Shown: one piece after another, positions 29,971-41,241 of the stretch
How the letters are laid out: every line of letters starts with the position of its first letter
How positions within the stretch are numbered: position 1 is the first letter of the stretch
Source: Aquabacterium sp. A7-Y
GTDB lineage: Bacteria; Pseudomonadota; Gammaproteobacteria; Burkholderiales; Burkholderiaceae_C
Assembly (NCBI RefSeq): GCF_026153205.1
Contig: NZ_JAPFBW010000018.1
Location: 62,001-126,000, forward strand
Length of the DNA: 64,000 nucleotides
Direction: 5' to 3'
Made by a program: the position numbers and the translations under genes
The notes under the pieces: generated by a model
Database searches by the model: none
The model's input: only the letters and a program-made list of their open reading frames with translations
Told to the model about the DNA's origin: nothing

Positions 29971-30000
29971 TCATACATACATTCCTGAATGTATGTATGA
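29971..30000. promoter_or_regulatory. AcrR-type operator: perfect 14-bp inverted repeat
   Basis: Between the divergent adaptor gene and the TetR gene lies TCATACATACATTC, then CT, then GAATGTATGTATGA: a perfect 14-bp inverted repeat with a 2-bp centre. Its core TACATACATT...AATGTATGTA closely matches the known E. coli AcrR operator ahead of acrAB. It ends 20 bases before the regulator ATG, so the regulator probably represses itself and the efflux operon. Confidence 0.9.
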
Positions 30001-30020
30001 AACTCGGATGAACTGCCGTC

Positions 30021-30650
30021 ATGGTGCGTCGAACCAAAGAGGAAGCTGAACAGACCCGCCGCCAGATCCTGAGCGCGGCCCGCGACACCTTTCACCAGCG
30101 AGGCGTGGGCAGCACCAGCCTGGAGCACATCGCCCAGGCGGCGGGCCTGACGCGCGGCGCCATCTACTGGCACTTCGCCAACAAGGAAGACCTCTTCAAG
30201 GCCATGTGCCAGGAAGTCAGCATCGCGCTCGTCAATCGCATGGACTACGCCCTGCTGCTCGACCCGCACGCTGACCCGCTGGAGCGCGTGCGCAACTTCC
30301 TGCAGCAGCTGCTGGACGCGCTGGGCGAGGACGGCGGGCTGCGCCGCACCCTGGAGATCCTCAACTTCAAGTGCGAGTTCGTCGGCGAGATGGAGCGCGA
30401 CCTGATCGACTATATCGAGCGCAGCGAGGAATGCCTCGGCAAGCTGCAGCAGGCCTACCAGGCGGCGCAGCGCGCCGGGCAGCTGCGCGCGGGCCTGAGC
30501 CCGAAACGCGCCGCACTCGAAACCCTGGTGTTCTTCAACGGGCTGCTGCGGCTGCGCCTGCTGGGCGTGCCGGTGCTGCAGAAGGGCAGCGAGCTCAAGG
30601 GCCTGATCGGGGCTCACATCGACGGCATGCGCGCGAGCGCGCCCGTCTGA
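30021..30650 (+). CDS. TetR family repressor of the efflux operon (AcrR/TtgR-like)
   Basis: A 209-residue TetR-family regulator. The N-terminal DNA-binding domain is VRRTKEEAEQTRRQILSAARDTFHQRGVGSTSLEHIAQAAGLTRGAIYWHFANKEDLF, very close to AcrR/TtgR/MexR-partner repressors, including the AIYWHF recognition helix. The C-terminal domain (EILNFKCEFVGEMERDLIDYIERSEECLGKLQQAY) is the ligand-binding part of the same group. It is divergent from the RND operon and separated from it by the palindromic operator, the standard arrangement for local repression relieved by pump substrates. Confidence 0.95.
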   Translation: MVRRTKEEAEQTRRQILSAARDTFHQRGVGSTSLEHIAQAAGLTRGAIYWHFANKEDLFKAMCQEVSIALVNRMDYALLLDPHADPLERVRNFLQQLLDALGEDGGLRRTLEILNFKCEFVGEMERDLIDYIERSEECLGKLQQAYQAAQRAGQLRAGLSPKRAALETLVFFNGLLRLRLLGVPVLQKGSELKGLIGAHIDGMRASAPV

Positions 30651-30660
30651 GCGGACCCGA

Positions 30661-32199
30661 TCAAACGCGCATGAACCCGAGCTGGCGCCGGGCGGTGTCG
30701 AAGTTCGCCAGGTTGGGCAGCACCTCCAGCAGCTGGCTGTCGCTCAAACCGAACCAGCGACCCAGCGTGGCAGCGTACTGGTCCACCGAGATCTCGGGCA
30801 GCAGCGCGCCGTTGTTGCCCAGCTGCTGCTCGCTCGTGAACTCGCCCTGCCCAGTGCTGAGCCCGTAGGCCGGGAAGCGACCATAGAGGTCGCCGCCGCG
30901 CACCGCACCACCCATCACGAAGTGGTGCGCGCCCCAGCCGTGGTCGGTGCCGTCGCCGTTGCTTGTGAAGGTGCGACCGAAGTCCGAGGCGGTGAAGGTG
31001 GTGACGCGCTCGCGCGCCCCGATCGCGCCGAGCACGTCGTCGAAATAGGCCAACCCGTGCGAAAGCCGGGCCATCAGGTCGGCATGGTTGCGGCTCTGGA
31101 AGTCGTGCGTGTCGAAGCCGCCCAGGCCGACGAAAAACACCTGCCGTCGCACCCCCAGGGAGCTCGCGGCGCCCACCATGCGGGCGACGATCTGCAGCTG
31201 CTGGGCCAGCGGGTTGTAGGCCTTGGTGCCGCTGAGCGGGTGGTCGTAGTGCAGCAGCGGGTCGGGCTGGCCGTCGGGGCCCGGCGTGCCGTAGGGCGGC
31301 GCCAGCTCGCCGAGTGCCGCACCGAGGGCGCGCTCGGCCTCGATCGAGCGGCGGGTAGTCTCGACATAGGCCGCCTCCATCAGGTTGCCGCTGCGGGCCT
31401 TGCCGACGATACGCTGCAGCGCCTCGCCGGCCACCGCCGAGCCGAACAGCCGGCGCTGGGCATCGACGCCGAGCCGGATCGCGCCCGAGCCCGCAACCTG
31501 GTACTGCATGACCCGCTCGCCAGCCAACCACACCGCGTTGCCCGAGGTCGAGATGCTCGTGAACAGGCTCTGATCACCGTTGGCCGAGCGCAGCAGGTCG
31601 GCCATGCGGCCGCCCCAGCCGGCGCTCGCACCTTCCGGCGCGAAGGCCTGCCAGGTGGACTGCTGGTCGTTGTGGGAGTAGAGCTTGGGCGGACGGGGAT
31701 GGCTGTGGATGCGCAGCTGCTCCTTGGTGGTGGGGGCCACCAGCGGCCCGACGTTGGCGAGCACCGCGAGCCGCTTGTCGGTGTTGAAGAGCTGCTGCAG
31801 TGCCGGCAACAGGGGGTGCAGTGCGAAGCTGCGGCCGGTCTGCCCGGTGGCAGGCGCAAGCGGCAGCACGCCGCCCAGCCGTTCGGGCGTGCCGGGCGCG
31901 GCGCTGCGCAGCGGCGGCACGCCGGGTGCCTTCAGCGCGATCGAGGTGCCCAGCCCCCCGCGCGCCGCATGGTAGCCAAGCCAGGAGGCCGTATCGGTGG
32001 CGAGCACGGTGTTGTAGCTGTCGTTGCCGCCGAACAGGAACACGCAGACCAGGGCCTTGTAGTCACCCGACGCGTTCTGCGCGGCGGCCGAGCCCAGCGC
32101 GGCCAGATTGAGCGCGAAGGGAGCGGCTGTCGAGGCCAGCACCGGCAACGCGCCGGCCTGGCGCAGGAACTGCCGACGGGAGGCAGGGGGAAACGTCAT
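30661..32199 (-). CDS. DUF1501 domain protein, Tat-type signal
   Basis: A 512-residue DUF1501 protein. The N-terminus SRRQFLRQAGALPVLASTAAPFALNLAALGSAAAQ has a twin-arginine motif (SRRQFLR) and a cleavable hydrophobic stretch, so export by Tat is likely. The domain reads KALVCVFLFGGNDSYNTVLATD, FFVGLGGFDTHDFQSRNHADLMARLSHGLAYFDDVL and FTASDFGRTFTSNGDGTDHGWGAHHFVMGG, an alkaline-phosphatase/sulfatase-like fold with metal-site Asp and His residues. The biochemical role is not established. It is 12 bases downstream of the DUF1800 gene, the usual partner. Confidence 0.92.
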   Translation of the reverse strand: MTFPPASRRQFLRQAGALPVLASTAAPFALNLAALGSAAAQNASGDYKALVCVFLFGGNDSYNTVLATDTASWLGYHAARGGLGTSIALKAPGVPPLRSAAPGTPERLGGVLPLAPATGQTGRSFALHPLLPALQQLFNTDKRLAVLANVGPLVAPTTKEQLRIHSHPRPPKLYSHNDQQSTWQAFAPEGASAGWGGRMADLLRSANGDQSLFTSISTSGNAVWLAGERVMQYQVAGSGAIRLGVDAQRRLFGSAVAGEALQRIVGKARSGNLMEAAYVETTRRSIEAERALGAALGELAPPYGTPGPDGQPDPLLHYDHPLSGTKAYNPLAQQLQIVARMVGAASSLGVRRQVFFVGLGGFDTHDFQSRNHADLMARLSHGLAYFDDVLGAIGARERVTTFTASDFGRTFTSNGDGTDHGWGAHHFVMGGAVRGGDLYGRFPAYGLSTGQGEFTSEQQLGNNGALLPEISVDQYAATLGRWFGLSDSQLLEVLPNLANFDTARRQLGFMRV

Positions 32200-32211
32200 G
32201 CAGGACCTCGC

Positions 32212-34035
32212 TCACTTCTGGACGATGAACTCGGGCGACAGCAGCGTCAGGTAGACCGCCGTGTGGACCCGGCTGCGGCGGGCCGACTCGATCGCCGCCG
32301 CATTGCTGCCGTTCGAATGGGGCTGGGGGATGGCGATCGAGCTGACCGCGAGACGGATCTCCGAGCGCAGGCTCGCCGGCATCCGGCCCAGCAGCAAACG
32401 CTCGGCGACGCGGTCGAGCAGCGCATCGGGCCGGTCCGCCAGGGCCATCTCGGCGCGGTAGTCGGGCTGTATGTCATTGGCGCTCGCCTGGTAGTCCAGG
32501 CCGCGCTGGCCGACGCCGTGGAGCACCGCGTCGCGCATGTAGTTGGCGTAGCCGGCCACCGTGGTCTCATGCGTGATCTGCATCTCCGGCGCCACCAGCC
32601 CGGCGCGCGCCAGACCGGTATTGGGCGGCACATAACCGGGGCGGTAGAAGTTGAACACCGAGGGCGCGCGCATCGGCGTCTGGCCCAGCTGGCGCCCGGG
32701 ATCGTCCGTCATGCCGACCAGGAAGCGGCCGCTCGCCGAGCTGGCGCCGTAGGCGCGCAGGAAGGCGCTGAGCCGCAGCACCGGCTCGCGCAGCTTGCCG
32801 TAGCCGGGCGTCTGCGCGGCCCGGGCGTCGCGGGCCTCGGGATCGAGCAGGATGGCCTTGACGACCGCCTTCAGGTCGCCGCGCACCCCCTGCCCGTTGT
32901 CGTCGAAGGCTGCCGAGACCCGGGCCACGTAGGCCGGGCTGGGGTTGCTCGTGACCAGCCGCTGGATCAACTGGCGCCCGATGAAGGGGCCGACGTTGGG
33001 ATGCCGGAACAGGGTGTCGAGTGCGATGCGCAGACCGGCCTCCGGGTCGGGGTTGTGGGAGGCCGGCAGGGTGCGACCGAGGAAACGCTTCTGGGCGCCC
33101 GAGTGGAACTTGGCATACACCCTCATCGGCCGCCAGAACCGGTCGGGGTCCTGGCACTGACTCATGCCGTAGAAGCAGGCGTCGTCGTCGCTCGGGCTGT
33201 GCCAGCTGAAGCCGGTGAAAACACGCGAGAGGCCGACGATGTCCTCGCTGTCGTAAGTCTCGCGCGGGCGGCCGGCGGCGTCCGTCAGCACGCTGCCGTC
33301 GGGGCGCAGATCGTGGAGGCCGATCGAGAACAGCTGCATCACCTCGCGCGCGAAGTTCTGGTCCGGCACGCGGCCGATCGCCGGGTCTTCCTTCTGGTTG
33401 CGCAGGTGGGACAAGTAGGTGCCCATCATCGGATGGCGGGTCACCGCCTCCAGCAGCTCGCGGTAATTGCCGAAGGCATGCTGGGCCAGCACGTCCATGT
33501 AGGAGGCAACGCCGCGCGGGCGATCGGCCACGTTGCCGTCCACCGTCGAGATCACGAAGATCTGCGAAAGCGCGTAGGCGACCCGCTGGCGCAGCTGGTC
33601 CTCGCCGGTGAGGGCCTGGCGCCAGAAGCTGTCGAGCACCTCGCGCTGGCCCGCATTGCGTTCGGGGTCGGCGGCCTTCAGGGCAGCATCGCTGGCTTCC
33701 CAGGAGCGCCGGTGCACCGGCGTGTAGGGGAGCCGGAACTGCGCGTCGATCCAGCCGGCATAGCCGCGCTCCATCACGCTGTCGACCGACCGACCGGTGG
33801 GGCCGAAGCTGGCCTGGGTCAGGAAACGTGCCGCGTCGTAGCGGCTGGCCGGACGTTCGGAGACCACACCGCGGTCGTCACCGCCGCCTCCCCCACCGCT
33901 GTTGCCGTCGCTGTCGCTGCCGTTGCTGCTGTCGTGGTCGCCTCCGCCGCAGGCGGCCATCAGCAGGCACAGGGCGGCGGCCTGCAACGCGCGCGCGGCG
34001 CGCCGCCCAGGCCAGGCAGAACATGGTCGTGTCAA
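32212..34035 (-). CDS. DUF1800 domain lipoprotein, TTG start
   Basis: A roughly 607-residue DUF1800 protein. Typical stretches are ASRYDAARFLTQASFGPTGRSVDSVMERGYAGWIDAQF, NFAREVMQLFSIGLHDL, RRFLGRTLPAS-like (KRFLGRTLPAS) and APSVFNFYRPGYVPPN. No ATG fits: TTG 34035, preceded by GGGAGG at proper spacing, gives a lipoprotein signal RAARALQAAALCLLMAACGGG with lipobox Cys29, followed by a Gly/Ser/Asp-rich linker. An earlier ATG would place non-signal sequence ahead. DUF1800 and DUF1501 genes nearly always occur together; their function is unknown. Confidence 0.88.
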   Translation of the reverse strand: MTRPCSAWPGRRAARALQAAALCLLMAACGGGDHDSSNGSDSDGNSGGGGGGDDRGVVSERPASRYDAARFLTQASFGPTGRSVDSVMERGYAGWIDAQFRLPYTPVHRRSWEASDAALKAADPERNAGQREVLDSFWRQALTGEDQLRQRVAYALSQIFVISTVDGNVADRPRGVASYMDVLAQHAFGNYRELLEAVTRHPMMGTYLSHLRNQKEDPAIGRVPDQNFAREVMQLFSIGLHDLRPDGSVLTDAAGRPRETYDSEDIVGLSRVFTGFSWHSPSDDDACFYGMSQCQDPDRFWRPMRVYAKFHSGAQKRFLGRTLPASHNPDPEAGLRIALDTLFRHPNVGPFIGRQLIQRLVTSNPSPAYVARVSAAFDDNGQGVRGDLKAVVKAILLDPEARDARAAQTPGYGKLREPVLRLSAFLRAYGASSASGRFLVGMTDDPGRQLGQTPMRAPSVFNFYRPGYVPPNTGLARAGLVAPEMQITHETTVAGYANYMRDAVLHGVGQRGLDYQASANDIQPDYRAEMALADRPDALLDRVAERLLLGRMPASLRSEIRLAVSSIAIPQPHSNGSNAAAIESARRSRVHTAVYLTLLSPEFIVQK

Positions 34036-34345
34036 GAGATCCTCCCGCGGGCTTCTTGTTGTGGGCGCGGCGGGACAGCACCGCGCGGGGGCTGTGCTGA
34101 AGGCAGCTTCCATGCCACGGGCCTGGAAGCGGCAAGACGGCAAGCAACGGTAAAGGAAACGCGGCAGGAAGCGGCCGCGCGCGACCCGGCCGCCAAAACC
34201 TGTCAGGTGGCGTCGAGCGTGCGGCCGCCCGCGACAGGCACACCCGGTCGATCCGGGGTCAACAACTGCGTCTTGTGTAAGCCAGCGAGTCGACTGCGAA
34301 AAGCTGCGAGGGACTGCGAAGCCGCTGTGCCCCGCCCTGCCCGGC
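34036..34345. other. Intergenic region upstream of the DUF1800-DUF1501 operon
   Basis: About 310 bases between the metH2 stop and the DUF1800 start. It must hold the promoter of the DUF1800-DUF1501 pair and the end of the metH2 transcript. I see no convincing hairpin with a U-tract and no ORF with coding character. Confidence 0.4.
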
Positions 34346-37078
<2,733 letters not shown>

Positions 37079-37107
37079 GGCGCAACAGGAGATAAGTGTC
37101 GGCCACG

Positions 37108-37130
37108 GCTCACCCGTGGCGCGGGTGAGC
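37108..37130 (-). promoter_or_regulatory. Expression-platform hairpin of the metH2 leader
   Basis: A perfect 9-bp stem (GCTCACCCG/CGGGTGAGC with a 5-nt loop) directly 3' of the SAH aptamer. Its 5' arm is also the aptamer's 3' strand, so hairpin and ligand-bound aptamer exclude each other. No U-tract follows, which points to translational rather than terminator control. The ATG is 29 bases further on. Confidence 0.65.
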
Positions 37131-37214
37131 GTCGTTGCGGTGCCCGGCGGCGGGACTTCGGCAGCTCCAAGCCTGACGCGGCCACATCGGGCTGCGCTGC
37201 AACGCTCCTTGGAG
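37124..37214 (-). ncRNA. S-adenosylhomocysteine (SAH) riboswitch
   Basis: Read on the minus strand, the leader of metH2 contains the P1 arms CTCCAAG (37214-37208) and CTTGGAG. The conserved GGAGCGTTGC strand follows the first arm, CAGGCTTGGAG closes it, and GCAACGACGCTCACC supplies the 3' strand pairing back to GGAGCGTTGC. This is the SAH riboswitch architecture known from Ralstonia and Dechloromonas metH/ahcY leaders. SAH binding normally switches the gene on. Confidence 0.88.
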
Positions 37215-37528
37215 AGGCCGCCATTTTATGACAGCGCCCGGGATCCCGCCGTGAAGGATTCCCCTGCGGACCGGTACCCCGGCGCAACGCCGCGGGAGGA
37301 ACTTACCGGAAGACACGCTGGTCCATCCTTGCAGGGCCGCCACAAGGACCGGTGAAGCGCTACAACTCGCCGCAGGAAAGCGACACCGAGGTGAGCACCT
37401 ACACTGAGGCTGGACTCCTGCTTGCTAGTCGCCGACGCGTCTGTTACATGTTTCACCTGCCGAACCTTGTCGGGTCCCGGGTGCATGGTTTGCAATGCAG
37501 CAGCTGTCCACATAACAAGGAGTGCATC
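37215..37528. other. Divergent promoter region of metH2 and the first OmpA-like gene
   Basis: About 314 bases beyond the riboswitch. On the minus strand a TTCACG...CATAAAAT arrangement just upstream of the aptamer is a possible metH2 promoter. On the plus side the GTG start at 37529 is preceded by AAGGAG (37517-37522). Nothing else recognised. Confidence 0.4.
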
Positions 37529-38206
37529 GTGAAACGTTCCATCCTCTCCATCGCCGCCGTCGCCGTCTTCGCCAGCGGCTGCGCGAACATGAGCGAGACC
37601 CAGGGCAACACCGCCAAGGGCGCCGGCATCGGCGCGGCCGCGGGCGCGCTGATCGGTGTAGCGACGGCGGGCGGCAACAAGGGCAAGAGCGCCGCCACCG
37701 GTGCGGCCGCGGGCGCCGCGGTCGGCGCACTGGGCGGCTACATCTGGTCCAAGCGCATGGAAGAGCAGAAGGCCAAGATGGACCAGGCCACCGCCGGGAC
37801 CGGGATCGACGTGGAGCGCACCAACGACAACCAGATCAAGGTCCAGATCCCCGCCGACGCCGGCTTCGACACCGGCCGCTCGGCCATCAAGCCGCAGCTG
37901 GGCAGCGTGCTCGACAAGTTCGCCACCAGCATGCGCGAAAACAGCGCGACGGAGATCCGCATCTTCGGCCACACCGACACCACCGGCAGCGACGCCACCA
38001 ACAACCGCCTGTCGGTCGACCGTGCCGCCAGCACGCGCGACTACCTGGTCGGCCGCGGCGTGCCCTTCAGCCGCATCGCGATCGACGGCCGGGGCAGCCG
38101 CGAGCCGGTGGCCGGCAACGACAACGAGTCCGGCCGCGCGCAGAACCGGCGGGTCGAGATCTACGTCGCCGAGCGCGAGCAGGTGGCGCAGCAGCAACAA
38201 CGCTGA
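37529..38206 (+). CDS. OmpA-family lipoprotein with glycine-zipper segment (YiaD-like)
   Basis: A 225-residue outer-membrane lipoprotein. The signal MKRSILSIAAVAVFASGCAN has lipobox Cys18. Residues about 30-75 form a glycine-zipper membrane segment (GAGIGAAAGALIGVATAGG and TGAAAGAAVGALGGYIW). The C-terminal OmpA peptidoglycan-binding domain is IRIFGHTDTTGSDATNNRLSVDRAASTRDYLVGRGVPFSRIAIDGRGSREPVAGN followed by NRRVEIYV. The start is GTG with an ideal AAGGAG; no nearby ATG is in frame. It probably anchors the outer membrane to peptidoglycan. It sits with a second OmpA-like gene between the two halves of methionine synthase. Confidence 0.93.
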   Translation: MKRSILSIAAVAVFASGCANMSETQGNTAKGAGIGAAAGALIGVATAGGNKGKSAATGAAAGAAVGALGGYIWSKRMEEQKAKMDQATAGTGIDVERTNDNQIKVQIPADAGFDTGRSAIKPQLGSVLDKFATSMRENSATEIRIFGHTDTTGSDATNNRLSVDRAASTRDYLVGRGVPFSRIAIDGRGSREPVAGNDNESGRAQNRRVEIYVAEREQVAQQQQR

Positions 38207-38269
38207 CCCCCCGGCTCGGGGCCCCTCATCTGCGAGGTGCTCCGACCTTTCCAGGATGGGAAAATCCCG

Positions 38270-38307
38270 GCTGCCGCTGCCCTCCGGGCCGCGGCAGCTT
38301 GTTTTTT
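38270..38307 (+). terminator. Terminator after first OmpA-like gene
   Basis: An 8-bp stem GCTGCCGC/GCGGCAGC (38270-38277 with 38291-38298) followed by TTGTTTTTT. It sits 64 bases after the stop and 56 bases before the next start. Confidence 0.7.
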
Positions 38308-38362
38308 CGGGCGCGTGGCCGACTGCAATGGCGCGGCAGGGCGCCCTTCAAGGAGTCCTGGA

Positions 38363-38956
38363 ATGAATGCTTATCCGCGCCGCGCCGCCGCGCTGTGCGT
38401 GCTGTCCCTGCTGGCCCTGGCGGCCGGCTGCGCGACCCAACCCGCCCCCGCTCCCGAAACACCGCCCGCGACCAGCGCACCGGCTGCGCCCGCGGCTCCG
38501 GCCGCCCCCGGCTGGACCCCGGCGCTGGCCGCCGTGTTCGAAGCCGCGCAGCGCGCCGCCCAGGGCAGCGGCGTGGCAGTGAGCCGCACCGGCGAGCAGG
38601 AGCTGTTGCTGCGCGCCACCGGCGATGCAGCCTTTGATTCGGGCCGCACCGGCATCAACGCCCGCTTCCGCAAGTTCCTCGACACGTTGGCCGAGCCGCT
38701 GGCGCGCGCGCCGGGTCTGCAGGTGCGGGTGGTGGGCCACACCGACAACGTCGGCAGCAATGCGGTGAACGACCGCATCTCGCTGGAGCGTGCCAACTCG
38801 GCCCGCGACTACCTGGTGACGCACGGCGTGACCGCCGACCGCATCTCCGCGGAAGGCCGCGGCGAACGCGAGCCGGTGGCCGGCAACGAAAGCGCCGAAG
38901 GCCGCGCGGCCAACCGGCGCGTCGAGCTGATCATCTCGCCCGCCGCGACACGCTGA
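38363..38956 (+). CDS. OmpA-family lipoprotein
   Basis: A 197-residue lipoprotein with signal RRAAALCVLSLLALAAGCAT (lipobox LAAGC). A Pro/Ala-rich linker (residues about 27-50) leads to an OmpA C-terminal domain: FDSGRTGINARFRKFLDTLAEPL, VVGHTDNVGSNAVNDRISLERANSARDYLVTHGV and GEREPVAGNESAEGRAANRRVELIIS. The peptidoglycan-binding Asp and Arg (HTDN and NRRVE) are present. AAGGAG precedes ATG 38363. Its OmpA domain resembles that of the gene before it, so the two are probably an old duplication with different N-terminal regions. Confidence 0.92.
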   Translation: MNAYPRRAAALCVLSLLALAAGCATQPAPAPETPPATSAPAAPAAPAAPGWTPALAAVFEAAQRAAQGSGVAVSRTGEQELLLRATGDAAFDSGRTGINARFRKFLDTLAEPLARAPGLQVRVVGHTDNVGSNAVNDRISLERANSARDYLVTHGVTADRISAEGRGEREPVAGNESAEGRAANRRVELIISPAATR

Positions 38957-38973
38957 GCCGCGAGGCCGCGACA

Positions 38974-38999
38974 AAAAGGCCGCCCGCGGGCGGCCTTTT
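38974..38999. terminator. Bidirectional terminator between ompA-like gene and metH1
   Basis: A perfect 12-bp stem AAAAGGCCGCCC/GGGCGGCCTTTT with a GC centre. The A-run and T-run flank it on both strands, so it can end both convergent transcripts. Confidence 0.9.
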
Positions 39000-39017
39000 G
39001 ACTGCCGGCGCGACCGC

Positions 39018-40067
<1,050 letters not shown>

Positions 40068-40136
40068 GCCCGGATTGTAGGCATGGCGGCACTTCCCCAC
40101 CCACAGCAAGGCCGCCTCGCGGACGGCCCCCGCTGC

Positions 40137-40472
40137 TCAGCACTGGCGGATGCTGATGTCGCCGCGCAGCTGGCACTGGCAGGCCAGCCTGACCTTCTCC
40201 GGGGCATAGCCCAGTGTGGCAACGAAGCCGCGCTCGCCTTCGTCCTGCCGCGAGACGTTCGCCGCGCCCTCGACGATCTCTATCGTGCAGATGCCGCAGG
40301 CCCCCGCGCGGCAGCCGAAGATGAGGCCGGCCAGCTCCAGCTCGGCGGCGTCGGACAGGTAGGCCCCGTCCGGCAGCGAGAAGGTCTCTCCGGTGCCCGG
40401 GATCGACACCGTGTGCAAACGCACGCGGGAGACCTCAGGGTCGGCCGCCGGGCCGCCCTCCTCCCCCGTCAT
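40137..40472 (-). CDS. 2Fe-2S plant-type ferredoxin
   Basis: A 111-residue ferredoxin domain protein. The cluster ligands are C-x4-C-x2-C in IFGCRAGACGICTIEI, with the fourth Cys in VRLACQCQL. The beta-grasp fold is evident (GETFSLPDGAYLSDAAELELAG). Its ATG overlaps the TGA of the diiron-oxidase gene (ATGA), which strongly suggests it delivers electrons to that enzyme. It is the last gene of the eight-gene cluster; metH1 follows on the same strand 69 bases later. Confidence 0.92.
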   Translation of the reverse strand: MTGEEGGPAADPEVSRVRLHTVSIPGTGETFSLPDGAYLSDAAELELAGLIFGCRAGACGICTIEIVEGAANVSRQDEGERGFVATLGYAPEKVRLACQCQLRGDISIRQC

Positions 40473-41212
40473 GCCGCGGCCTTGTCCGCGACGGTGGCCT
40501 CGTAGAGCTCGCGGAAGTACATGGCCAGGATGGTCTGGATGTCGTCGAAGTAGCGCAGCACCTTCTCGACGTCTTCCTCGCTGTGGATCAGGTAGCGCAG
40601 GATGCGCCACATCTCGCCGGCATGGTCGTCGCCGACATCGGTGTTGATGTGCGCAAGCTGGCCCTTGATCTTGTCCGTGCCCACCGACTCCTTCAGCGCC
40701 GAGATCTGCCTGGGCGTGAGCTTGGCGGTGGTGTACTCGACCAGGTAGCTGGAGGCCACCACGCCGATCGGGCTCTCGTGTTCGCACAGGAAGTAGAAGA
40801 AGCCCTGCAGCAGCCGGGTCGCCAGGAAGGGCTCGGTGCGCAGCAGCTCCTCCTGCGTCACGCCCAGCGCCTTGCAGTCCTGCATGAAGAGGGTGTCGTG
40901 GTTCATTTCCTCGGCCTGGTACTCGGCATAGAGCTGCGCGGCTTCCGGCGAGATCTTGGTGATGGCGTGCAGCGCCTTGCAGTGGGCCGAGCGGCTGAGG
41001 CGGATGCGCCAGACATGCTCGATGGTGTGGCGGCGGTACCAGCGGCTGTTGAGGTCCTTGCTTTCGAGGTGGTTGGCATAGGGCACGGTGGCGGCCCATT
41101 CGGCCATCTTCTGGTCCAGGTAGCGGTCCAGGCGCTCGCGCACCTTGGCGCCGTCGGCCAGCGAATAAAAGGGCGCGGGACGTTCGATCCCGCAATGGCT
41201 CACACGGTTCAT
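40469..41212 (-). CDS. Haem-oxygenase-like diiron oxidase (iron-containing redox enzyme family)
   Basis: A 247-residue all-helical protein of the haem-oxygenase-like diiron oxidase group, which includes UndA, BesC and the SznF central domain. Candidate metal ligands are Glu102-x-x-His105 in YQAEEMNHDTLF, Glu159 in YLVEYTTAKL, and His188/Asp192/His197 in LAHINTDVGDDHAGEM. The Glu/His/Glu/His spacing matches that of UndA. Such enzymes do oxidative C-C cleavage, desaturation or N-oxygenation, mostly on amino or fatty acids. It is translationally coupled to a ferredoxin. The substrate is unknown but is likely the cluster's amino-acid-like intermediate. Confidence 0.85.
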   Translation of the reverse strand: MNRVSHCGIERPAPFYSLADGAKVRERLDRYLDQKMAEWAATVPYANHLESKDLNSRWYRRHTIEHVWRIRLSRSAHCKALHAITKISPEAAQLYAEYQAEEMNHDTLFMQDCKALGVTQEELLRTEPFLATRLLQGFFYFLCEHESPIGVVASSYLVEYTTAKLTPRQISALKESVGTDKIKGQLAHINTDVGDDHAGEMWRILRYLIHSEEDVEKVLRYFDDIQTILAMYFRELYEATVADKAAA

Positions 41213-41241
41213 TTCATTTTCCTTCCAGGGTTGGGTTGGGA

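Noticed and set aside
40068-40136. Strong terminator between the ferredoxin and metH1 genes
   Set aside because: A GGCCG/CGGCC-type hairpin can be drawn but is bulged and followed by no T-run.
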